Shown here piece after piece: positions 19,392 through 27,534 of a stretch of DNA of 27,534 nucleotides; position 1 is the first letter of the stretch, and the number at the start of each line of letters is the position of its first letter. The notes beneath the pieces were generated by a model, which saw only the letters and a program-made list of their open reading frames with translations, did not search any database and had not been told where the DNA came from. Made by a program: the position numbers and the translations under genes. Source of the stretch: Isotricha intestinalis (Eukaryota > Ciliophora > Litostomatea > Vestibuliferida > Isotrichidae); the NCBI GenBank assembly GCA_023807065.1, contig JAJJLU010000606.1:1-27534 (forward strand), read 5' to 3'.

Positions 19392-20144
19392 ATGTGGCCT
19401 CTTCCGAATTCAAACCTATCATCAAAATTTATGCCAATATCAGAAGTATCAAAAATAAGAAATAATATACCTCAAATATATAAGACTCCAAATAAACAAA
19501 CTTTAATTCAAAATCCAAATAATTCAACTCCTTTTAATTTTGATTTTAATTATTTTTTTGGAACTTTATTTTCAAGTGGAAAAAAACAAGAAAATAATAA
19601 TTCACCTTATTTACAAAATAAAGATAATTTTTTTTTATTTAAATCTAGTTTAGAAAAATCAAGTTTAAAAATTACTCCTGGTTCAGAATATAAAATTCAA
19701 AATGAAAATAAAAATATTATTAATCAAAATGAACAAACTAAAAAAAATTTATATGAAACTTTTAATAGTGTTAAAAATGATATTTTTTTAAATGCTAAAA
19801 ATAATAATAAGAATAAATTTAATAATAAACACTTTTTATTTTCTTCTCCAAGAATAATTAAAAAAAAAAAAATTTTTGAATGTTCTGATTCTACTAATTT
19901 AACTGAATCAATTAATTCTTCAAAAAAAAAAAAAAGATTTAGAAAAAATTCTCAACAATTAAAATTTCTTTCTTTATTTTATAATGAAAATAAACATTGG
20001 ACAAAAAAACAAATTAAAAAATTAAGTGATGAAACTGGATTAAAAGAAAATAAAGTTTATAAATGGTTATGGGATCAAAGAAATAAAGAATTAAAAACTG
20101 CAAAATTTGTAGTTACTAATAATAATAATAATAGAAATGAATAA
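19392..20144 (+). CDS. Divergent homeodomain protein
   Basis: This is a 250-residue putative DNA-binding protein. The N-terminal 170 residues are Asn/Ser/Lys-rich and disordered. Residues about 181-238 form the homeodomain: a basic arm (KKKKRFRKNSQQ), helix 1 (LKFLSLFYNEN), helix 2 (TKKQIKKLSDETGL) and recognition helix (NKVYKWLWDQRNKEL). Trp48 and Arg53 of the family are kept. Position 49 is Leu in place of Phe, position 50 is Trp, and the near-invariant Asn51 is Asp. That substitution removes the adenine contact used by classical homeodomains, so the binding specificity is probably different. The domain lies at the extreme C-terminus. The two large spacers around the gene are consistent with a regulated gene, but that is inference. 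Confidence 0.75.
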   Translation: MWPLPNSNLSSKFMPISEVSKIRNNIPQIYKTPNKQTLIQNPNNSTPFNFDFNYFFGTLFSSGKKQENNNSPYLQNKDNFFLFKSSLEKSSLKITPGSEYKIQNENKNIINQNEQTKKNLYETFNSVKNDIFLNAKNNNKNKFNNKHFLFSSPRIIKKKKIFECSDSTNLTESINSSKKKKRFRKNSQQLKFLSLFYNENKHWTKKQIKKLSDETGLKENKVYKWLWDQRNKELKTAKFVVTNNNNNRNE

Positions 20145-21260
20145 ATATTTTAATATATTATTTTATATTATTTTTTTTATGTTTAATTTTTGTAAATATT
20201 AAATTTTAATTAAATCTTTTTTTTATTTAAATTTAATTTAATTGATTATAATATTATTTTTGTATGAGAAGTTCCTATTTTTATATATTCAATTCATTTT
20301 TCTTAATTTATATTTTATATTTTGAATTAATTACATTAATTAAGGTATATAAGATATTTTATTCATTAATTCATTTTACAGTGATTATTTTCATTGAAAA
20401 TTATTAAAATTATTTTTTTATTAAATATCTATTTATTAATTTAAATTATTATTATTAAAGATAAACTCTTTTCAAATATTCATTTATAATTTTTAATTCG
20501 CTATTAAATAATCACTATATAGTAATATAAGTTAAAGTCAATGTTTCTTTTTTTAAAATATAAAATCATTGAATTGAATTAAATAATACTTTCTTTTTAT
20601 TTTTATTATTTGAGAAAATGTTACAATAATATCTATATTTATTTTATACTATTTAGAATTCATTTTAATGAAAAAAAATCAATTAATTTCTCGAAAATAA
20701 ATTTAAATTAAATTTTTAAAAAAGTTAAAAAACTAAAAGACTTTACGAAGTTTTTTGGATTAAGTAATATAAAAGTATGAATAAACAAAATAAAAAGATA
20801 CTTTATTTTCTTTTTTTCAAAATAAAGTTTTATAAATTAAAATATTATATTGAAAAAAGTAAAAAGTCGTTAACATTAATAACGAAATAATTGTTAATTA
20901 TTGAATAATTGAAATAAATAAAAAATATAAATTTGTAACAATATGCTTACAAGGTTTTATCTCTTTATAAATGTATAAAATAATTTAAAACGAATTTAAT
21001 ATTATTGACATATTTTAAGAAGGTTATTTAACGCTTATTATTTTTAATCAAAAATTAAAATGCATTCTAATTATTGTCAAAGATATTCATAATAATAAAG
21101 AAGAAATATTATATCTTATTTACTGTTTGTTAAAGGTCATTCCTGAAAAAATCTTTTAAAAATAATAAATTTTTTTGTTAAAAGCACAAAAAAAAAAAAT
21201 AAAAGTTAGTTTATTTAAAAAAAAATTCTAAAAACAGTAAAACTTTTGCATTTTTAAAGG
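20145..21260. other. Gene-less 1.1-kb spacer
   Basis: This is the longest stretch in the window without a gene. I find no open frame with coding-like composition on either strand and no tRNA. Some parts are slightly less A+T-extreme than other spacers (for example 20730-20770 and 20940-21040), and 20865-20900 has small inverted GTTAA/TTAAC elements. A Pol III or snRNA-type ncRNA cannot be excluded, but nothing specific supports one. Confidence 0.5.
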
Positions 21261-22314
21261 ATGGAAAAATATTCAACTTCATATGAAAAGATTGAAATAA
21301 ATAATGATTATATACAAAAGTTATATTCAACCTTTGATACTTTTAAAAATTATTATTCAGAAAAAGAAATTGTAGAAATTTATGATTACATTACAAGGTA
21401 ATTTTACTATATAATATTTAACTTAATTAGACTTGTTGAAAATGATTTTTCTTCAATAAAAGAAGTTTGTGCTTTTATGGAAAATTATATTTTAAAAACA
21501 AAATATAATTTAAAGAGGATTCAATCATCAAAAAAAACAATTGTTATATTTTGTTGTAGTTGTTGTAATAACATTAAAAAAGAATCAAACGATTTAAATT
21601 TATCTAATCAAGATATTTTATTTTCTTCCTTTGATGATTTAAATGATAATTTTAGCTTTGATTTTTCAAAAAAAAAAAGATTAAATGCTGAAGCTTGCTA
21701 TTATAGAATTAAATTTATTTATAAGAAAGAAATAGATTGTTTTAAATTTAGAAATAAAAAAGAGGATATTAAACAGTTTTTCCATAATCACAAACCTTTT
21801 GATATTGAAAATAATAATAAAAACGTAAGTTTTATTTTTCCTTTTTCTTTTAAAAATTTTTATTTCCTTTCTTTTGAAACTTTAATTTTTTTTTTATAAC
21901 ATATATAATTTTTCTTAGTTCAATACAATATATAGAAACATAAAAATCCCAATTGATATTTTTATGGAAGTTATTTTGATTTTAATTTCAGAAGATATAA
22001 AAATTTTTCTTAAAAAATTTTCCAATGATATTTTTCATGAAATTAAAAAAAAAGTGATTGATAACTTCAAAGAAGAATATTATTCGAATATAAATAAATT
22101 TGGTCCTAATTTTAATAAAAAATTAAGGTCATTATGTGATAGAGTGTTTTCAACAATTAAAACTAATAAAATTTTTGATAATGTATGTATAGAAAAAAAA
22201 TTAAAAAAATTTTTTAATTTTTTCTTAAAAAAAGCCGTAACTTGTTATTTAAGGTTTGATGATTATCAACAATTAATTGAAGATAATGTAAATAAAGAAA
22301 CAATAAATAAGTAA
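21261..22314 (+). CDS. FAR1/WRKY-GCM1-like zinc-finger protein
   Basis: Three exons (21261-21397, 21431-21824, 21919-22314) encode 308 residues. The middle part carries a candidate zinc ligand set: CCSCC at residues 87-91, Cys135 in ACYYRIKFIYKK, and H164-N-H166 in FFHNHKPF. The order Cys, Cys followed by basic beta-strand sequence, then HNH, is that of the WRKY-GCM1/FAR1/FLYWCH superfamily. That superfamily is common at the N-termini of Mutator-like transposases and of transcription factors derived from them. Downstream of it is an alpha-helical, Lys-rich C-terminus with no DDE transposase core that I can see. It could be a domesticated transposon-derived DNA-binding protein. The gene converges on APC2 with 112 bp between the stop codons. 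The family call is tentative; the exon structure is better supported. Confidence 0.55.
21398..21430 (+). other. Intron, 33 nt
   Basis: GTAATTTTAC...TAATTAG, in phase 2. Splicing gives DYITR-LVENDF and joins two frames. Retention would create a TAA immediately (AGG TAA). Confidence 0.85.
21825..21918 (+). other. Intron, 94 nt
   Basis: GTAAGTTTTA...TTTCTTAG, in phase 0, with a T-rich 3' half. Splicing joins NNNKN to FNTIYRNIKI. It is more than twice as long as the other introns here. Retention leads to a TAA at 21897-21899. Confidence 0.75.
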
Positions 22315-22426
22315 ATTTTATTTAAATTTATATTTTTGTTAATATTTAAAAAGACATGTAAGCATAAGTTATCCTATTTTTTTTTAAATATGATATAAAC
22401 ATATAATTAAAACAATAAAAAAATTA

Positions 22427-24675
22427 TTAATTTGAAACAATAAGTTTATAATTTTCTCCTTCTTTAAAAATTTTTTGTTCTAAAGTCATTTTTCCTAATA
22501 AATCTTTTAATTTAATTTCAGAAATTTCTAATTGATAACTAATTAAGTTTTTATAGAGTTGTTCAAAATTTTTAGGTCCAGAACTTTTGATTATAGAAAC
22601 AAGAGAATTTTCAATTAAATTACTATTAGAAACTTCAACAGGATATTCAAAATTATTTATATTCTCTTCAATAATAATTTCACTTTGTTCTACATTTTGA
22701 AAATAATCATTTGGTTCATAATTTATATTTCCATTATTTATTATTTCTTTTAAAACTCCTTTTGTTACCCAAAAATTTATTGATTTTTTAACATCATCTA
22801 AATCAGCTTTTAATTTTTTTGATATAAATTCTAAATTATATAATTTAAAATAATTTTCATTTTCTTTATCAAATATTTGTATTATAAATGCACTTAATGG
22901 TGTTACTATAAAATTAAAATCACCATTTTTAAATGTTAATGTTATATTTGCATATCCTACATTTGAATATAATGTTAATTCTCGAGAAAAATTTTTTTTT
23001 GAAAAATTCTTTTTATAATTATTGATATGTTCTTTTACTTCCTTTAAAAAAATATCATATTTTGTTTCTGGAATATCTTCTTTATAAACTGAAGAAATAT
23101 CATTAATATCAAATATATTATTATTTAAAAATGGCCAATAATTTTTATTAATAATTAAACAATTATAAGTTCATCTTTTAAAATATTTTGATTTAATTTT
23201 TTACTATCTTTTATATCTTTAATAATAACATCACAATTATTCAATAAATTTTCTCCGAATTTTAATTTAAGTAATTCTAAATTTTTAATTTCATTTTCTA
23301 AAATAAAATTATTATCATTAATTTTCCTTTCAGAAAGCATTCTTCTATATTGCTCCATAAATTTTTCAGGAGAACCAAAGATATTAACTAAAGTAGAAAT
23401 AATATCAGTTTTATTTTTTTTAAAATCATTATTATTTTCAATAAAAATGCCTTTAATTCCTTTAATATTTATAGGTTCCCAACTTTCAGGTTCATCATCA
23501 GAACTTAAATAATCATAATCTTGAGTTTTAATATTTCTAACATAAGCTTTGCTCATATCTTCAATAATATTATTATCATCTTCACTTAAAATTGTTGTTA
23601 TTATCCATTGCATTGTATCTTTTCTTAATCTTAAATATTCTTTTATTGGAGCTGATATTAAATTTAATAAATAACCACTTGATTCTATTGTTTTCATTAT
23701 TTTTATTATTCTTATAAAGATTTCTATTATTAATCTAGTTGATATTCCTGGTGTTAATAAACGAGATGATATTTGATTTTCAATTGTTGATACAAATTCA
23801 CTTTGATTATAATTTGATATACATAATTTTATATCATATATTGTTTCTGTTGATTCTGGGTAATTACTTATTATTTCAAAGAATTTTTCAAGCTTCATTT
23901 TGATAAAATTTTTCTTTATTATTTTTATAAATGTTTCTTTGTAATTTTGCTTTGATGTATTTGATATTTTTTCTATATTTAATGTATCATTTAAATATGA
24001 CCATTCCAAATAATAATTTTCAAATATTTTTATCATTTCATGTATTATTTGTTTATTATGAATTGTTAAATATGGTTCTAAATTATTTTTTATTTCTTCT
24101 TTTATAAATTTTGATAAAGAATCTTGGTAAATTTCAAATAATTTTAAATTTTTTAATATTAATTTTATATTTATTGATATTACTATATTTGGGTCATTTA
24201 TATTCTTTTCAGATTTAAATTTTTCAAGTAATATAAATAATCTTAATTTAATTAATTTGGTTATATGAGATAAAAAATGAAAAGCTATTTCTTGAGAAAG
24301 GGAAAAATCATTTAATTCTTTTTTTAAATAAATTTTAAATTTTTGACTTATAAATAATTCTGTTTTTATTATTTCTTCAAAATATTGAAATAAAGAATCA
24401 AATGAAAAAGCAATGTTATTTATATTATGTAATGAAATACATTCTTTTAAATTTATACTTGCATTATTTAAACATTTTTTGCAATATAGAACTTTTTGTT
24501 GTGTTATATTTTGAAAAAATTGATTTAATTTTTGTGTGTAATAATTTATAAAAGTTTCGGTATATATTTTATATACAAATTCACTTTTTGTTTCTTGAAT
24601 AAATCTTGGTAAAATTTCTTCTATATTTTGATTTTTATTTGAAAAATATGATGAAAAAAACATTTGAATATTCAT
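22427..24675 (-). CDS. APC2: Anaphase-promoting complex subunit 2, one frameshift
   Basis: APC2 is the cullin subunit of the APC/C ubiquitin ligase that drives mitotic exit. Frame 1 (24675-23155, 506 residues) includes the family landmarks DTMQWIITTILSED, then SSDDEPESWEPI, DIISTLVNIFGSPEKFMEQY, RRMLSERKI, and IKNLELLKLKFGENLLNNCD followed by VIIKDIKDSKK. It stops at TAA 23155-23157. The second frame (23158-22427, 243 residues) is fully open and continues with LIINKNYWPFLNNN (human ILSSEFWPPF), FIVTPLSAFIIQIF and the winged-helix C-terminus ending EGENYKLIVSN. The join is at GTTTAATT: one extra T in the T-run would restore a continuous protein of about 750 residues. A homopolymer sequencing error or a recent mutation explains it best. 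Both halves look under selection. Confidence 0.88.
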
Positions 24676-25281
24676 TTTTTAATTTAAATTTTAATTTTTT
24701 TATTATTTATTTATTTTTTAAATATTTAATTTAACTATTCTTTTATTTCAAATTTCTCTTTATTTAATATTTTTCTTTTATAACTTTTTAAGCGAATTCT
24801 TCATAAAGTAACAATTCTTGATATATAAATTCCACTAATAATTTTATTTTTTTCTTTTATGTTTAAATGTTTTCCTCTTTTTATATTTTTATTTTTTTTC
24901 CCTTGTAATATTTCTTTATCATTTATAGATGGAAACATTATTATTATTGTTTCTCCTCATCTTTTATTATTTTCATTAAATTTGATTTTTATATTTTATT
25001 CTTAAATGAAATTTATTTTTTTATTTGTGATTTTAATATTATTATTTTTTAATTCTTATATTTTATTAATTTCATGGATTAGTATATAACGGCTTAATAT
25101 TATCTTTATAAAAACAAGAAATATTAAAAAAAGAAAAATCTTTTATTTTACATCTTTGAAAAAAAAAAAATAAAAAAAAATAAAAAAAAGAATAATTTCC
25201 CTTTGAAAAATTTAACATTTCTAGAATGAATCTTGAAAAAAACACTATAACAAGAGAAAAAAAAAATCATATTAAAAAAAA
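24676..25281. other. Divergent spacer between APC2 and the DnaJ gene
   Basis: This 606-bp stretch is T-rich on the APC2 side and A-rich toward the DnaJ ATG. Apart from the possible micro-gene at 24788-24938 (-) I see no feature. The A-runs at 25150-25190 and 25255-25281 precede the DnaJ start. Confidence 0.5.
24788..24938 (-). CDS. Possible micro-gene, 45-49 residues
   Basis: From the ATG at 24938 one frame runs MFPSINDKEILQ and a Lys-rich stretch to TGA at 24801-24803 (45 residues). If one A is removed from the A7 run near the middle, the frame shifts to one ending KIKLLVEFIYQELLLYEEFA with TAA at 24788-24790 (49 residues). That ending looks much more like a folded helix than the TGA-ending frame does. 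I do not recognise it. It may be a small gene with an indel like the one in APC2, or chance. Confidence 0.25.
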
Positions 25282-25917
25282 ATGTCAGATGAACCAGATT
25301 ATTATCAAATATTAAACGTAAAGCCAGAAGCCACTCAAGAGGAAATACGTAAATCATATAAGAAATTAGCAATAAAATGGCATCCAGACAAAAATCCAGA
25401 TAACAAAGAAGAAGCAGAAAAAAAATTTAAAGAAATATCAGCAGCTTATGCAGTTTTAGGAGATAAAGAAAAAAGAAGAGAATACGATGCTTATAAAAAT
25501 GGAATAAATATGGATTTCAATTTTGACTTTGGAAGTGGATTTGATCCTTTCGATATGTTTAAAGACTTTTTTAAAGATAATGATCCTTTTGAAAGAATGA
25601 AAAAGGGTTTTGGAAATCGTTTCAAATTTGATGATGATGATGATGATTTTTTTGGTTTTCAAGGTTTTGGTGATTTTAAAGGATTTTCTAATTTTGATAT
25701 GGGTTCTGATTTCGGAGGACATGGAACCAGTATTAAAACTAGTACTATGAGTGTTAATGGAAAAACTATCACAAAAACTGAGAAAACTACTTATGAAAAT
25801 GGTAAAAAAAAAGTTGAAGTTGAAGAAAAAAGCTCTGATGGAAAAGTTAAGAAATATTATTTAGACGAGAAAGGACATAAAATTGATGCTAATCATAAAA
25901 GAATTAAAGAAAAGTAA
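25282..25917 (+). CDS. DNAJB6/B2-like J-domain co-chaperone
   Basis: This 211-residue protein stimulates Hsp70 ATPase activity. The J domain is at residues 4-69, with [23 protein letters not shown] at residues 34-36 and the [21 protein letters not shown] helix, all canonical. A Gly/Phe-rich region (about 75-150) contains [13 protein letters not shown] and an Asp run. The C-terminus has [20 protein letters not shown] followed by [11 protein letters not shown], matching the DNAJB6/DNAJB2 motif (S-T-S/VNGRKITTK/ENGQERVEVEE). There is no zinc-finger domain, so it is class B. The A-run before the ATG and the TAA stop fit the other genes. It converges on the tetraspanin-like gene. Confidence 0.93.
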   Translation: MSDEPDYYQILNVKPEATQEEIRKSYKKLAIKWHPDKNPDNKEEAEKKFKEISAAYAVLGDKEKRREYDAYKNGINMDFNFDFGSGFDPFDMFKDFFKDNDPFERMKKGFGNRFKFDDDDDDFFGFQGFGDFKGFSNFDMGSDFGGHGTSIKTSTMSVNGKTITKTEKTTYENGKKKVEVEEKSSDGKVKKYYLDEKGHKIDANHKRIKEK

Positions 25918-26124
25918 AATTTATTGTTTTTTAATATAAATTTTTAATTATGTTATTTTTATTTCATATATTTCTTTTGTTTTTTTATATTTTATTTTAG
26001 AAAATATTTTATTATAAAATAACTATTTTGAGAATTATTTTTTTAAATTTTTAAAAATATAAAAAAAGATTTATTTATATAATCAATATTATTTTTCTTC
26101 GATTACAAAAAAAAAACAAAATTT

Positions 26125-27330
26125 TTATTGATTAAGAATAGAAGGATTAAATTTAATATCTTTTTCGTGTCTTTGTTCGTTAGTGGGTTCAAAAGAGACA
26201 TTTTCTAAATTAGTGATAACACTTTCTTGTTTACTAGATACATTGTCTTGTTTATTTTCTTTTAATTTATTTTTTTCAGGATCTTCTCTTGGAGAAATAC
26301 TTTCACTTTCACTTTTACTTTCATCATCATCAATAGTATCATTATCAGAGCAAAGAATCATTAAATTAATAACAAATAAGATAATTAGACAAAGAAAAAG
26401 AAGTAAGCAAATAATAGCAAAAGCAATTAAAGTTTTTCTTAACCAATCCATAATTGCTCCAATACAACCAAAATGTTGTGGAATTTCTTTAGTCATATCA
26501 CTAAATAAATATTTTACTATTTTTTGATTTGTGTTCGTATTTTCATTAAAATATGTTGTACCACAAAAACCTGTACATTTAAAATGAGTTTCTATATGTT
26601 TATAATATGTATGAAACCAATTTACTTTAAATGTATGACCAAAATATGCATTTCTTTTTACATATATTTTCTTTAATTCTTCATATAATTCTTTTTTGTC
26701 ATTTTTTGAACTTTTTGCTTTTGGATTTCCTGATTTAATACAATAATTAATATTTTTTCTATAAAAGGAATAATTATCAATAAACCATAAATTAAAATAA
26801 GGAGAAGTACTAGTATTAGAAGTATATAAATTAATCATTTTATTATTAAATTTACAAGGACATTTTGGACCACATAAATAAGAATCAACTAATTGTAAAT
26901 AAGTATCAACTGAATTCCAAACAGATAAAAAGCCTTTATAATTTGCATTACAACCTAAATAGTCATCCCAATATCTTGTTTTTGTTGCAATGAAGCAAAA
27001 AATTGAAACTGCAAGAACAAAAAGTGAACAAAGGAAACTTAATATTATAAATATTATTGTACATATTTTTATTTCTGGTATTATTGATATGAAACCAATA
27101 AATATTACAATAAATGATAATATTATACATGATAATTCTAATGCTCCTAATGCTCCATATCCATGTTTTGTCCATGTCATACTTGTGTGACGGAAATGTA
27201 ATCCTGATAATATTATACATGCTATTGAAAATATCTTTTTTTAATAAAAATATTGGTTATATAATATTTTTTTTACTAAGGATAAAATTAAGAAGATTAA
27301 ACCTATTGATTTTAAAGAATTTTTGTTCAT
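26125..27330 (-). CDS. Tetraspanin-like four-helix membrane protein
   Basis: Two exons (27330-27277 and 27234-26125) encode 387 residues. Without the 42-nt intron, the annotated frame would begin at an internal ATG (27180) and lack the first membrane helix. With it, TM1 reads LKSIGLIFLILSLIFSIACI. TM2 is near residues 51-72 and TM3 near 76-103. A large Cys-rich loop of about 180 residues follows, containing LCGPKCPC, CTGFCG and FGCIGAIMDWL, and then TM4 near 281-308. The short TM1-TM2 loop, the large second loop with paired cysteines and the position of TM4 match tetraspanins, though no exact CCG motif is present. The cytosolic tail is acidic and Ser-rich (DDDESKSESES), suggesting phosphorylation. 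Tetraspanins organise membrane microdomains. Confidence 0.75.
27235..27276 (-). other. Intron, 42 nt, in tetraspanin-like gene
   Basis: On the minus strand it is GTAAAAAAAA...AAAAAAG, in phase 0. Splicing fuses LIFLILSL to IFSIACIILSG into a single membrane helix. Retention would give a TAA after 11 codons. Confidence 0.75.
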
Positions 27331-27534
27331 TTATTTATTTGTTTTGTTTAATTTTTAAATTTTTATTTTTTTCTTTAATTTTTTTTTTATTTTTATTATT
27401 TATTTATTATTTTAAAATTAATAGATTTATTGTTATAAAATATCCATTATAGAATTAAAGTTTTTTCTTTTTTGATAGTTTATTATATTTTAATAATTCA
27501 TTTATATCTCAAACAATTTATATTAATAAAAAAA
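27331..27534. other. Right-end A+T-rich sequence
   Basis: This is T-rich sequence upstream of the minus-strand tetraspanin-like gene. There is no G-rich telomere here, so this edge is an assembly or window boundary and not a chromosome end. Confidence 0.6.

Noticed and set aside
20145..21260. tRNA or other classical RNA gene in the large spacers
   Set aside because: I found no cloverleaf-compatible B-box (GGTTCRA) context and no G+C-rich island such as structured RNAs show in A+T-rich genomes.
23150..23165. Euplotes-type +1 programmed frameshift in APC2
   Set aside because: The shift needed is -1 and the site is GTT TAA, not AAA followed by TAA or TAG. A T-run indel explains it more simply.
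26183..26527. Plus-strand frame opposite the tetraspanin-like tail
   Set aside because: It is the complement of the Ser/Asp-rich tail and has no features of its own; the minus-strand gene has four membrane helices.
1..27534. CRISPR array, bacterial operon, ribosome binding sites or insertion sequences
   Set aside because: The gene content, introns and telomere are eukaryotic. No direct-repeat/spacer pattern or terminal-inverted-repeat element was seen.

Overview
The window looks like the telomeric end of a somatic (macronuclear) chromosome from a ciliate-like protist. Position 1 starts inside a run of CCCCAAT heptamers, so the left edge is a chromosome tip. Base composition is extremely A+T rich, genes are packed on both strands with short spacers, and six small introns (25-94 nt, all beginning GTAA) can be inferred. 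Cilia are implied by an IFT54 gene. Every gene I can place ends in TAA and none needs a reassigned stop, so the code behaves as standard. That excludes the usual TAA/TAG=Gln code of Tetrahymena, Paramecium or Ichthyophthirius. The heptamer also differs from the C4A2, C4A4 and heterotrich repeats. A standard-code anaerobic ciliate of the litostome/rumen type is my best guess, but I cannot name the organism from this sequence.

Layout. Positions 1-425 are telomere plus subtelomere, with a second, decayed block of heptamers at 189-212. Positions 426-1900 hold a small secreted Cys-rich ORF that runs, through one stop codon, into a decayed and N-terminally truncated myo-inositol-1-phosphate synthase gene. 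Intact genes follow: IFT54 (-), an HP1-type chromodomain protein (+), a three-RRM hnRNP R/Q-like protein (+), a PX-PH phospholipase D (+), a small C1/ZZ-like zinc protein (+), a DHHC palmitoyltransferase (+), a UPF3-like NMD factor (+), a coiled-coil protein with 33-bp repeats (+), an 880-residue protein of repeated helical modules (+), a divergent homeodomain protein (+) and a FAR1/WRKY-GCM1-like zinc protein (+). The right end carries APC2 (-, with a single frameshift), a possible micro-gene (-), a DNAJB6-like co-chaperone (+) and a tetraspanin-like protein (-).

These are mostly housekeeping genes from separate pathways (ciliary transport, chromatin, RNA handling and decay, lipid signalling, cell cycle, protein folding). 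I see no operon-like functional grouping. The one functional thread is RNA quality control: a UPF3 homologue sits among genes whose tiny introns would each introduce a stop codon if retained. The least explained items are the subtelomeric chimera, the decayed telomere-like block, the repeated-module protein and the two gene-less stretches at 18593-19391 and 20145-21260.
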